A stretch of 12,506 nt of DNA from Actinomycetota bacterium (GCA_009706135.1 WLRX01000015.1:1-12506), one strand, 5' to 3'. Shown: positions 1 to 7,498, counted from the stretch's first letter. The notes: a model not told the origin generated them from the letters alone. Program-made: numbers and translations.

Positions 1-12
1 AAGGATGCTTAA
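1..12 (+). CDS. Possible last codons of an upstream gene (L25?)
   Basis: Frame 1 reads Lys-Asp-Ala then TAA at 10-12, which could be the end of a gene entering from the left edge. In many actinobacteria the gene just before pth is rplY (ribosomal protein L25/Ctc), whose tail is acidic and alanine-rich, so K-D-A-stop would fit. Three codons cannot identify a protein; the call rests on expected gene order only. Confidence 0.25.
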   Translation, partial: KDA

Positions 13-16
13 CCAC

Positions 17-22
17 TAACCT
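17..22 (+). promoter_or_regulatory. -10 element (TAACCT) of a leaderless pth promoter
   Basis: TAACCT fits the actinobacterial -10 consensus TANNNT and is followed by exactly 6 nt before the pth ATG at 29. A transcript from it would begin at or next to the A of ATG. No Shine-Dalgarno sequence lies in the 10 nt before the ATG, which agrees with leaderless translation, common in actinobacteria. A -35 box would fall outside the window. The motif is seen directly; promoter activity is inferred. Confidence 0.45.
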
Positions 23-28
23 TTAGTC

Positions 29-604
29 ATGGTTTGGTTAGTAATTGGACTCGGTACCCCGGGCCCAGAATATGCAGCAACTCGCCACAATGTTGGCCAG
101 ATGGTTGTTGACGAACTAGCCAAACGTTACAAAGTTAAATGGTCTTCACATAAATCACGCAATGATGTTGCTGCTTTCAAAATTGGCGTGGGCGAGAATG
201 CACAATCAGTAATCGTTGCAAAATCGAAGAGTTATATGAATGAAACTGGTGGACCTGCAAAGGCGCTGGCATCTTTTTATAAAGTGCAACCAGATCACAT
301 TATTGCTTTGCATGATGAATTAGATATTGCATATTCAACAATTCGTTCAAAACTTGCCGGTGGCGATAATGGACATAATGGTTTGAAATCCATGACTTCT
401 GCTTTCGGCAGTGCTGATTACTTCAGAGTTCGCTTAGGTATTGGTCGCCCAATGGGCTCGCAAGATCCTGCAGACTTTGTCTTAAAGGCGTTTTCAGTTG
501 CTGAGAAAAAAACTCTGTCAGAATTTATTGATCGTGGCTGTGATGTTGTCGAGTCGTTGATTACCAATGGATTAGAAGAGACACAATCACGCTTTAATAG
601 CTAA
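29..604 (+). CDS. pth: Peptidyl-tRNA hydrolase
   Basis: Cytosolic enzyme that cleaves the ester bond of peptidyl-tRNAs released by stalled ribosomes, recycling the tRNA. At 191 aa it has the usual bacterial Pth length. Family motifs are present: the N-terminal GLGxPGPEYAATRHN block (residues 7-21) with catalytic His20, the MNxxG block with Asn71, HDELD with catalytic Asp96 (Asp93 in E. coli), and GGDNGHNGLKSM (111-122) with His116 and Asn117. One active-site residue is changed: the normally invariant Asn10 of GLGNPG is Thr10 (codon ACC). The ATG at 29 places the motif at the same distance from the N terminus as in E. coli; there is no Shine-Dalgarno, but a -10 motif lies 6 nt upstream, so the mRNA may be leaderless. 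The gene ends 3 bp before the stop of the opposing ppc. The family assignment is secure; the effect of Thr10 is unknown. Confidence 0.96.
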   Translation: MVWLVIGLGTPGPEYAATRHNVGQMVVDELAKRYKVKWSSHKSRNDVAAFKIGVGENAQSVIVAKSKSYMNETGGPAKALASFYKVQPDHIIALHDELDIAYSTIRSKLAGGDNGHNGLKSMTSAFGSADYFRVRLGIGRPMGSQDPADFVLKAFSVAEKKTLSEFIDRGCDVVESLITNGLEETQSRFNS

Positions 605-607
605 GAA

Positions 608-3325
608 TCAACCTGTATTTCGAAGGCCTGCCGCAACGCCATTAATTGTTAATAAAAGTGCGCGTTGCAAAGTGGGATCAACTTGCCCATGATGATCGCG
701 TACTCGTTCAAGTAAATTGACCTGGAGTAAGTGCAAAGGCGCAAGATAGGCATCTCGAACCTGAAGAGTACGAGCCAAAATTTGCTGATCGCCTAAGAGA
801 GAGTCTTTCTTTGTGACCTTAAGAATTTCTTCGCAGGTTAATTTAAACTCATCCGTAATTACATCCAAAAAGTGATGTAGCTCTTTAGGTACAAGTGCTT
901 GGACATAACGCTTTGCCATCTCTAAGTCAGTCTTTGCCAGGGTCATTTCTACATTGCTAATAAATGTGTGGAAGAAGTGCCAATTGGCCAGCATTTCTTG
1001 AATAACATCTGACTTACCGGCTTCACGTGCAGCTTTTAATCCGCTTCCGACACCAAACCAACCAGGAACAATTTGGCGAGATTGTGTCCAGCCAAAAACC
1101 CACGGAATTGCACGCAAACTATCTAATCCACCAGAAGCATCAGGACGTCTAGATGGTCTGGAACCCAACATCATTTCACCGAGTTGTTCAACAGGAGTTG
1201 ATGCATAGAAATATGCAGGTAAATCCGGATGATCAATTAATGAGCGGTAACACGCAAAAGAATTTTCACTTATGAGCTCCATGCACGCATTCCACTTATC
1301 CAAACTCTCTTGGCTCTGTCGCGGAGCTCGGTTTAGAACTGTGGCCTCAAGGGATGCGGCAAGCATTAACTCAATGTTTTCACGAGCAAGAGATGGCAGC
1401 GCATACTTATCGCTAATGACTTCGCCTTGTTCAGTCATTTTAATTTGCCCATCGATTGATCCCCATGGCAGAGCAACGAGTGCGTCATAGGTTGGGCCAC
1501 CACCGCGACCAACAGAACCACCGCGACCATGAAAGAGTCGCAACTTAACACCGTGCTTCATTGCAACGTCGCGCAATTTACGTTGCGCTCTATGAATTTC
1601 CCATTGGCTAGTTGCAATACCAGCATCCTTATTTGAATCGGAATAACCCAACATTATTTCCTGTAAATTTCCACGAATCTCAACAATCTTTCTGTAACTA
1701 GGATTGCTAAGTAATGTGTCGAGAATTTCACCAGCCGCACGCAATTCGGCGACAGTTTCAAGCAGTGGAGCAAAACCAATCATTGCTGTTTGGGTGGATA
1801 AATTTATGAGTCCAGATTGCTTAGCTAATACGACCGCAGCTAATAAATCATCAGAACCCTTTGTCATTGAAACAATGTAAGTCTCAATAGATTCGGGACC
1901 AAAACGTTGGACGATATCGAAGACAGCTTTAAATGTATCTAGTGTTTTTTGAGCAGGCTCATCACACTTACCAAAATCCAAATTATTTGATGATGCAAGC
2001 TCTCCTGCAAGTACGTCGAAACGATCTTGGTGATTCTTATTCTTGTATGAATCACCCAATGCAAAAGCAAGTGTGTGATGATGAGCATCAGAGTGCTCGC
2101 GTACATCGAGAGTTGCATGCGTTAGACCGAATACAGAAATCGTGCGCATAGTTCGCTCAAGTAATCCGGTTGCCATTAATTCACCACGATTTTCGAGTAA
2201 AGAATCGCGCATTAAAGCAAGGTCGGCCAATAATTCTGAAGTGTTGTTGTAATCACGGTGAGCAACATGTGCGCCACCTGACGCATGTCGATTTCGAGTA
2301 AATGCAAGACGATGCACAATTGCGGTTGCTTTGAGACGGTATGGCTCTTGAACGTTTAAACGTTTAAAGCGATCTTCAAACTCTGGAATATTTCTGAGGT
2401 CATCTTCTACAGATTTCAAGAGTGCTTTGCTTGCACCTGTTATACGGGTAGAAATCGAAAGCATCTGACGCAGTTCATCCATAGCTGCAATAGTTACTCG
2501 AATTGCGTGACCAACTTGTAACACCATTGCTGATTCAGTAATTGCGGCTGTAATATTTGGATTTCCATCACGGTCTCCACCGATCCAGCTACCAAATGAA
2601 AGTGGACGAGCATCTAGTGGAAGTTCAATTCCAAGTCGCTTGATTTCATTCTTAAAATCATGGAGCACTTCAGGAATAGTTAATTTAAACAAATCATCGA
2701 GGTAATACAGGGCATTCATCGCTTCATCTAGTGGTTCTGGGCGTCCTAGACGTAACTCATCGGTTTGCCATAACACATCAATAGTTTCGGCTAATTGAGT
2801 ACGTTGAGCAGGAGTACTTGGTTCATCGAGAAGCTTTGCAACCCGTCCCAATTTGTTTAATACAGAACGTCTGGCCGCTTCCGTTGGGTGAGCAGTAAAT
2901 ACTGGTCTGACCATTAATTCATTAATCCAACGGGTTACGTCTTGCGTTGAAAATTCATGTCCGGGAATTTTTGCACTCTGCGCAGCAGCAATTTTATCAA
3001 CTGCCTTTGCCATCCATGATCCGCCTTGTGCTCTGGCATCTGCCAGAACTCGTGCACGGTGAACTTGCTCTGCAACGTTAGCTAAATTGAAATAGGTACT
3101 AAATGCACGAACGAGTTGCACAGATTGATCTATAGATAAAGTTGATAAAAGTTCGTCCCCGCCACCATCTTTAACTGCTTTGCGAACTGCTTCTACTAAT
3201 TCAAGTAACTCTTGTCCTTCTTGGCGAACGAGTGATTCACCGAGCAAGTCACCGAGTTTTCTAACATCGGCGCGCAAACCAGCACCATCTCCATCGATAG
3301 CCGCTGCCGAATCCTGTCTACTCAC
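608..3325 (-). CDS. ppc: Phosphoenolpyruvate carboxylase
   Basis: Carboxylates PEP with bicarbonate to oxaloacetate and phosphate, the anaplerotic feed into the TCA cycle; cytosolic homotetramer in the family. The 905-aa length is normal. Visible signatures are VFTAHPTEAARRS with catalytic His146 (His138 in E. coli), GGDRDGNPNIT, GYSDSNKDAGI with Lys566 (Lys546), FHGRGGSVGRGGGP around 598-611 with the mobile glycine loop, PWVFGWTQSR, and the conserved C-terminal end ...GLRNTG. The start is GTG at 3325; an in-frame TAG two codons upstream excludes a longer protein. No Shine-Dalgarno is visible, but CATGAT sits 6 nt upstream, consistent with a leaderless mRNA. It stands alone on the minus strand, divergent from mfd and tail-to-tail with pth with no terminator between. 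All catalytic residues appear intact, so it should be active. Confidence 0.97.
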   Translation of the reverse strand: MSRQDSAAAIDGDGAGLRADVRKLGDLLGESLVRQEGQELLELVEAVRKAVKDGGGDELLSTLSIDQSVQLVRAFSTYFNLANVAEQVHRARVLADARAQGGSWMAKAVDKIAAAQSAKIPGHEFSTQDVTRWINELMVRPVFTAHPTEAARRSVLNKLGRVAKLLDEPSTPAQRTQLAETIDVLWQTDELRLGRPEPLDEAMNALYYLDDLFKLTIPEVLHDFKNEIKRLGIELPLDARPLSFGSWIGGDRDGNPNITAAITESAMVLQVGHAIRVTIAAMDELRQMLSISTRITGASKALLKSVEDDLRNIPEFEDRFKRLNVQEPYRLKATAIVHRLAFTRNRHASGGAHVAHRDYNNTSELLADLALMRDSLLENRGELMATGLLERTMRTISVFGLTHATLDVREHSDAHHHTLAFALGDSYKNKNHQDRFDVLAGELASSNNLDFGKCDEPAQKTLDTFKAVFDIVQRFGPESIETYIVSMTKGSDDLLAAVVLAKQSGLINLSTQTAMIGFAPLLETVAELRAAGEILDTLLSNPSYRKIVEIRGNLQEIMLGYSDSNKDAGIATSQWEIHRAQRKLRDVAMKHGVKLRLFHGRGGSVGRGGGPTYDALVALPWGSIDGQIKMTEQGEVISDKYALPSLARENIELMLAASLEATVLNRAPRQSQESLDKWNACMELISENSFACYRSLIDHPDLPAYFYASTPVEQLGEMMLGSRPSRRPDASGGLDSLRAIPWVFGWTQSRQIVPGWFGVGSGLKAAREAGKSDVIQEMLANWHFFHTFISNVEMTLAKTDLEMAKRYVQALVPKELHHFLDVITDEFKLTCEEILKVTKKDSLLGDQQILARTLQVRDAYLAPLHLLQVNLLERVRDHHGQVDPTLQRALLLTINGVAAGLRNTG

Positions 3326-3331
3326 TGGCTA

Positions 3332-3337
3332 ATCATG
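3332..3337 (-). promoter_or_regulatory. Candidate -10 (CATGAT) of a leaderless ppc promoter
   Basis: On the minus strand CATGAT matches TATAAT/TATGAT-type -10 boxes except at the first base and is followed by 6 nt before the GTG start of ppc, the same geometry as the pth promoter. No Shine-Dalgarno precedes the GTG. The element touches the inner end of the palindrome at 3337-3352, so a protein bound there would cover the polymerase site. Inferred from motif and spacing only. Confidence 0.35.
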
Positions 3338-3352
3338 GCAGGTTGACCTGCC
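3337..3352. promoter_or_regulatory. Perfect palindrome, possible operator between ppc and mfd
   Basis: Two perfect 7-bp arms (GGCAGGT and ACCTGCC) flank a 2-bp centre (TG). It lies 12 bp upstream of the ppc start, right behind the ppc -10 candidate, and about 95 bp before mfd. It contains TTGACC, which resembles a -35 box on the plus strand. The symmetry is typical of a site for a dimeric repressor of the GntR/TetR/LacI kind, but no regulator is encoded nearby. It could also form a small RNA hairpin. Its last three bases are shared with the left arm of the hairpin at 3350-3405, so the two structures compete. Confidence 0.4.
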
Positions 3353-3405
3353 TTAGACTTGCCCCATTAAGCCCCCTCCGGTTCCACGGAGTTGGGGCCT
3401 AAGGC
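3350..3405 (+). terminator. Terminator-like structured leader element before mfd
   Basis: GCCTTAG (3350-3356) pairs perfectly with CTAAGGC (3399-3405). Inside, GCCCC (3371-3375) pairs with GGGGC (3394-3398), and CTCCG (3376-3380) with CGGAG (3387-3391) across a 6-nt loop, leaving a TT bulge. A second GCCCC at 3361-3365 can compete for the same GGGGC. The stem is followed by GTTTTCTC, so on the plus strand it resembles an intrinsic terminator or attenuator. It ends 41 nt before mfd. If transcription starts near 3366 the outer stem cannot form and only a leader hairpin remains. The pairing is seen directly; function is inferred. Confidence 0.4.
3354..3359 (+). promoter_or_regulatory. Candidate -10 (TAGACT) for mfd operon
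   Basis: TAGACT fits TANNNT on the plus strand and would start transcription near 3366, giving an mfd leader of about 80 nt. There is no properly spaced -35 box, which is usual for actinobacterial promoters. Other hexamers in the 121-bp gap could serve as well, so this is a weak call. Confidence 0.25.
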
Positions 3406-3433
3406 GTTTTCTCAATAGTTGATACAGCAAAAG

Positions 3434-3441
3434 AAGGGAGG
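3434..3441 (+). promoter_or_regulatory. Strong Shine-Dalgarno for mfd
   Basis: AAGGGAGG lies 5 nt before the ATG at 3447. It is the strongest ribosome-binding site in the window, fixes the mfd start, and contrasts with pth and ppc, which have none. Confidence 0.8.
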
Positions 3442-3446
3442 CACAA

Positions 3447-6400
3447 ATGAAACTTATCCGCGATGCACTTGCAGCAGATGCGCATATCCGCGATGCACTT
3501 GAATCCAAAAAGCGCATCATTGCGCCGACTTCATTACACCCATTTCTTGCATCAATTCGAGCAGCCGAGCGACCACTTTTAATTGTTACAAGTTCCAGCA
3601 GATCAAGTGAAGACCTGGTTAGCGATCTCAGAGAATTACACGATGAAGTATTTGAATTTCCTGCTTGGGAAACATTGCCGCACGAGCGCTTAAGCCCTCG
3701 CAGCGACACAGTTGCACAACGTATTGCAACATTGATCAAACTAAAAGAAAACACGGCGCATAATCCGATTGTTGTTACTCCTGTACGTGGACTCATTCAT
3801 CGAATTATTAACTCTCTTGCTCAAACTCCTGTACGCGAGTTAGCAGTGGGAGCACAATGCGACCTCAAAGAACTAATTAATCACCTCGGAGAACTTGCCT
3901 ACCAACGCACGGATCTAGTTGAACGTCGCGGAGAATTTGCAGTTCGCGGTGGCATAGTTGATGTGTTCTTGCCATTAGCGAATCAACCCGTTCGTATTGA
4001 CTTTTTCGGTGACGAAATAGAAGACATGAGTTATTTTGATGTTGCAGGACAACGCACAACTGGTGCCGTAAATGACAGCATTAAAATCCTGCCCTGCCGC
4101 GAGTTACTGCTTACACCTAGTGTTCAAGCAAAGGCCCGAGCGCTAATCGTCGACTTTCCACAGGCATCAGAAATATTGGAAAAGTTATCAGAAGGAATTG
4201 CATCAGAAGGCATGGAGTCATTTATTCCTCTGCTAGTTGAATCAACTGAAAGTATTTTAGATCGTATGCCACCTAATACTGAAATTATTTTTATAGATGA
4301 AGAAAGAATTAGATCTCGGGCAGCAGATCTTCTAGCAACGAATGAAGAGTTTTATTTAGCTTCATGGCTTAACGCTGCAAGCGGTGGTGCAACTCCACTT
4401 CATGTTGGTGACGGTACCTATATGCGGTGGGATGAGTTAAATACAGAAATAGATAAAAATGGATTGCAGCAAAGAAGTTTTAATGTTTTCGGAAGCGATT
4501 TAGATAAAGAGGCATTTTTTCTAGAGGCGCATGCTATTGATCCATTAAGAGGAAACACTGAGCGACTCGTAGATGAACTTCGAAGCGCTGCAGAGTCTGG
4601 ACAGGATTTAATCTTTGCAGCGCATGGCCATGGAATGCACGAGCGATATTCCAATCTCTTTAGAAGCGCTGAAATTTCTGTACGAGTTGTTACCTCCACT
4701 ATTGCATTTGGTTTTAGCGTTCCCTCTGCACGGATTCTTTTTGTCAGCGAGCGAGACTTGTCGGGCAGTAAAGGTGTTATCAATAACACTGAAAAACTTC
4801 CTTCAAAGCGTAAATCAACTATTGATCCACTTGAATTAAAAGCAGGGGATTTTGTTGTGCATGAACAACACGGCATTGGCAGATATATTGAATTAGTCTC
4901 AAGAAGTGTTGCAGGAATAACCCGCGAATATCTAGTTCTTGAATACGCGTCGGCTAAACGTGGACAACCAGGTGATCGAATTTTTGTTCCTACAGATTCA
5001 CTCGAACAAGTAAGTAAATACGTTGGGGGTGAAACTCCAACTGTTCACCGAATCGGAAGTGGTGAATGGCAAAAGGCCAAAGGTCGAGCACGTAAAGCGG
5101 TACGTCAAATTGCTGGAGAACTTATACGACTATATGCCGCTCGCACATCTTCTCCCGGTTTTGCATTCTCACCTGATACGCCATGGCAACGAGAATTAGA
5201 AGATTCCTTTGCATATATAGAAACCCCCGATCAACTCTCGACAATTAATGAAGTCAAAGCAGACATGGAACGTCCTTACCCGATGGATCGAATTGTTTGC
5301 GGCGATGTTGGATATGGAAAAACTGAAATTGCAATTCGCGCTGCATTTAAAGCTGTGCAGGATGGTAAGCAAGTCGCAGTTTTGGTGCCAACCACATTAC
5401 TTGTGCAACAACATACAAAAACATTCGAAGAACGATATTCCGGATTTCCGATTAAGGTCGCCGGATTATCTCGATTCAATACTGCAAAAGAGAGTAAAGA
5501 AATTTTGGCAGCGATGGAAGCAGGAACTCTCGATGTTGTTGTAGGTACACATCGAATACTCTCCAACGACGTGCACTTTAAGGATCTAGGACTAGTGGTT
5601 GTAGATGAAGAACAACGCTTTGGCGTAGAACAGAAAGAATCTCTAAAGAAGTTACGCACAACAGTGGATGTATTAGCGATGTCTGCAACACCAATTCCTC
5701 GAACCTTAGAGATGGCTGTTACGGGTATTCGTGAAATGTCCACGATTACAACTCCACCGGAAGAGCGCCATCCAATTTTGACGTATGTGGGCGCACGTGA
5801 TGATGCACAAATTACAGCCGCAATACATCGTGAGTTGTTGCGTGATGGACAGATTTTTTATATTCATAATCGAGTTGAATCAATTGAGCAAGCGGCTCAA
5901 AAACTGCAGACGCTTGTACCTGAAGCACGTATCCGAATTGCACACGGGCAGATGAGTGAAGGTGCACTTGAAGATGTAATTCTCGCTTTTTGGAATAGAG
6001 ATTTCGATCTCCTAGTTTGTACAACTATTGTTGAAAGTGGCTTAGATATTGCTAATGCCAACACATTAATTGTTGAACGTGCAGATCTCTTTGGTCTCTC
6101 TCAACTTCATCAACTTCGCGGTCGTGTTGGTCGTGGACGCGAACGTGCATACGCATATTTCCTATTTCCACCAGATCAACCATTGAGCGAATTAGCGCAT
6201 GATCGATTAAAAACTATTGCAGCCAATACCGAACTTGGTGCGGGAATGCGCGTTGCACTCAAAGATCTTGAAATTCGTGGAGCAGGAAATTTATTAGGTG
6301 GAGAACAATCGGGTCACATTGCAGATGTTGGTTTTGATTTATATATGCGCATGGTTGGCGAAGCAGTTCATGAGTACAAATCCGGAATAATTGAAACTTC

Positions 6401-6893
6401 AGAACCGAATCATGAATGTAAAGTTGAATTACCAATTAACGCTCATCTCGACGCTGCCTATGTCACTGGCGAACGTTTGCGTTTAGATCTATATCGTCGC
6501 CTGGCAGATGTTCGAAACCGCGAAGATGTTGAAGCAATTGAAGAAGAATTAAAGGATCGATTCGGAGCACTTCCACAAGAAGCACAAACTCTTCTAGGTG
6601 TTGCTGCGCTTCGCGCTTTTGCAAAGAGCATCTCATTACGTGAAGTTGTTGCCCAAGGAAAATTCGTACGGCTTTCGCCAATTAATTTGCCTGAATCGAA
6701 ACAGATAACATTGGCCCGCTTGTATCCAGGATCACTCTATAAATCAGCATCTTCAACGGTTTTAGTAGCTTTGCCCAAGAGCTCTGCGTGGAATCCGTCA
6801 GAAATTACTGCTCCGATAGTGGATACTTCTCTTCTGGCTTGGGTAACGCAGGCCGTAACCGAATTAGCACCAACGTCGAAAGGCAGTTCATAG
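3447..6893 (+). CDS. mfd: Transcription-repair coupling factor
   Basis: ATP-driven translocase that pushes stalled RNA polymerase off damaged template DNA and recruits UvrA for nucleotide excision repair. At 1148 aa it is full length for the family. Domains in order: an N-terminal UvrB-like region (about 30-220), including PAWETLPHERLSP near 72 and the RRGEFAVRGGIVDVF block near 160; a CarD-like RNA-polymerase-interacting domain starting at FVVHEQHGIGRY (about 468); a superfamily-2 helicase core with Walker A GDVGYGKTE (619-627), Walker B DEEQ (720-723), SATPIPRTL, and RGRVGRGRERAYAYF near 890; the TRG region with GAGNLLGGEQSGH; and a C-terminal UvrA-occluding domain. The start is fixed by a strong Shine-Dalgarno. 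The first codons contain a duplicated IRDAL stretch. It heads the plus-strand gene train and overlaps the next start by one base (TAGTG). Confidence 0.98.
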   Translation: MKLIRDALAADAHIRDALESKKRIIAPTSLHPFLASIRAAERPLLIVTSSSRSSEDLVSDLRELHDEVFEFPAWETLPHERLSPRSDTVAQRIATLIKLKENTAHNPIVVTPVRGLIHRIINSLAQTPVRELAVGAQCDLKELINHLGELAYQRTDLVERRGEFAVRGGIVDVFLPLANQPVRIDFFGDEIEDMSYFDVAGQRTTGAVNDSIKILPCRELLLTPSVQAKARALIVDFPQASEILEKLSEGIASEGMESFIPLLVESTESILDRMPPNTEIIFIDEERIRSRAADLLATNEEFYLASWLNAASGGATPLHVGDGTYMRWDELNTEIDKNGLQQRSFNVFGSDLDKEAFFLEAHAIDPLRGNTERLVDELRSAAESGQDLIFAAHGHGMHERYSNLFRSAEISVRVVTSTIAFGFSVPSARILFVSERDLSGSKGVINNTEKLPSKRKSTIDPLELKAGDFVVHEQHGIGRYIELVSRSVAGITREYLVLEYASAKRGQPGDRIFVPTDSLEQVSKYVGGETPTVHRIGSGEWQKAKGRARKAVRQIAGELIRLYAARTSSPGFAFSPDTPWQRELEDSFAYIETPDQLSTINEVKADMERPYPMDRIVCGDVGYGKTEIAIRAAFKAVQDGKQVAVLVPTTLLVQQHTKTFEERYSGFPIKVAGLSRFNTAKESKEILAAMEAGTLDVVVGTHRILSNDVHFKDLGLVVVDEEQRFGVEQKESLKKLRTTVDVLAMSATPIPRTLEMAVTGIREMSTITTPPEERHPILTYVGARDDAQITAAIHRELLRDGQIFYIHNRVESIEQAAQKLQTLVPEARIRIAHGQMSEGALEDVILAFWNRDFDLLVCTTIVESGLDIANANTLIVERADLFGLSQLHQLRGRVGRGRERAYAYFLFPPDQPLSELAHDRLKTIAANTELGAGMRVALKDLEIRGAGNLLGGEQSGHIADVGFDLYMRMVGEAVHEYKSGIIETSEPNHECKVELPINAHLDAAYVTGERLRLDLYRRLADVRNREDVEAIEEELKDRFGALPQEAQTLLGVAALRAFAKSISLREVVAQGKFVRLSPINLPESKQITLARLYPGSLYKSASSTVLVALPKSSAWNPSEITAPIVDTSLLAWVTQAVTELAPTSKGSS
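3455..3501 (+). repeat. 17-bp direct repeat with 30-bp period in the mfd 5' end
   Basis: TATCCGCGATGCACTTG occurs at 3455-3471 and again at 3485-3501. The 30-bp period is in frame and gives the peptide IRDAL at residues 4-8 and 14-18 of Mfd. Identity at synonymous positions points to a recent or conserved tandem duplication of ten codons rather than protein-level convergence. It lies in the poorly conserved N-terminal tail, before the UvrB-like region. Confidence 0.75.
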
Positions 6894-7498
6894 TGAAAAA
6901 AGTTGTTTCCATTGCCGCAGTGTCAGCAGCGCTATTGCTCACTGGTTGTTCACAAGTTAGTTCAGCCGCCACCGTTGGTTCAATCAAAATATCGCAGTCA
7001 ACAGTTCAATCGAGTATCGATGCAGTAATGAACGAAAGAAGCGAAGTTGATACATCGCAAATGCAATTAGAATCGGGAGAAAATCTAAATCGCGGACAAG
7101 TGCGTTTTCATGTGCTCTCTGAATTACTCAATGAAGTTGCAGCAAAGCTCAAAATTACGGTTTCAAAAGCTGAGATTGACACCCGAAGAGCCAGCATTAT
7201 TCAACAAGTTGGAGGTGATGCAGGATTAGTAACTGCACTTGTTGGAGCGGGAATAGCAGCAAAAGATTTTGATCTATATTTACAGAGCGTCATCATCTCT
7301 GACAAATTGAGTCAAGCACTTGAAGCAAGTGGTGTACCAGCCGATCAAGTCGGTGCGGCAATTCAAAAACTTGTAGTAGATATGGCCACTCAAAATAAAG
7401 TTGTAATCAATCCTCGTTACGGTGTTTGGGATTCTGCAACCGCCGACGTTCTTCCTGTTGATTCAGCGGGATCTGCCGTAACTCCTTCTAACAAGTAA
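6893..7498 (+). CDS. Small lipoprotein with SurA_N-like region
   Basis: A 201-aa secreted lipoprotein. Residues 1-19 form a lipoprotein signal peptide: positively charged VKK, a hydrophobic stretch, then the lipobox LTGC with Cys19 as the lipidated residue, so it should be anchored to the outer face of the membrane. The rest is alpha-helical and resembles the N-terminal chaperone part of SurA-type proteins, ending in the NPRYGVWD motif I associate with actinobacterial members; no parvulin isomerase domain follows. It sits between mfd and mazG, near where mycobacteria carry the unrelated-looking lipoprotein gene lpqU. I chose the GTG at 6893, overlapping the mfd stop by one base, because it puts the signal peptide at the N terminus, with AAAGG about 9 nt upstream. 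A role in folding exported proteins is plausible but inferred from family resemblance. Confidence 0.8.
   Translation: MKKVVSIAAVSAALLLTGCSQVSSAATVGSIKISQSTVQSSIDAVMNERSEVDTSQMQLESGENLNRGQVRFHVLSELLNEVAAKLKITVSKAEIDTRRASIIQQVGGDAGLVTALVGAGIAAKDFDLYLQSVIISDKLSQALEASGVPADQVGAAIQKLVVDMATQNKVVINPRYGVWDSATADVLPVDSAGSAVTPSNK

Noticed and set aside
52..65. GC-rich run carrying KpnI, SmaI and ApaI-type sites, like a vector polylinker
   Set aside because: It is in frame and encodes G-T-P-G-P, the expected Pth motif apart from Thr10, and the flanks are native coding sequence. No further vector sequence follows.
3350..3405. 7-bp GCCTTAG/CTAAGGC closing stem considered as a tRNA acceptor stem
   Set aside because: The span is only 56 nt, there is no anticodon arm or TTCRA-type T loop in place, and no discriminator-CCA follows on either strand.
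3353..3796. 147-aa minus-strand open frame opposite the mfd start
   Set aside because: Low-complexity Ser/Arg/Leu translation antisense to conserved mfd codons, with no family resemblance; a frame shadow.
5276..5743. 155-aa minus-strand open frame opposite the Mfd helicase core, and a similar one at 4418-4876
   Set aside because: Both lie fully antisense to strongly conserved mfd coding sequence and have Ser/Thr/Arg-rich shadow composition.
6788..6892. Upstream ATG start for the lipoprotein gene
   Set aside because: It would add 35 residues read out of frame through mfd and bury the signal peptide internally; the GTG at 6893 puts the lipoprotein signal at the N terminus.
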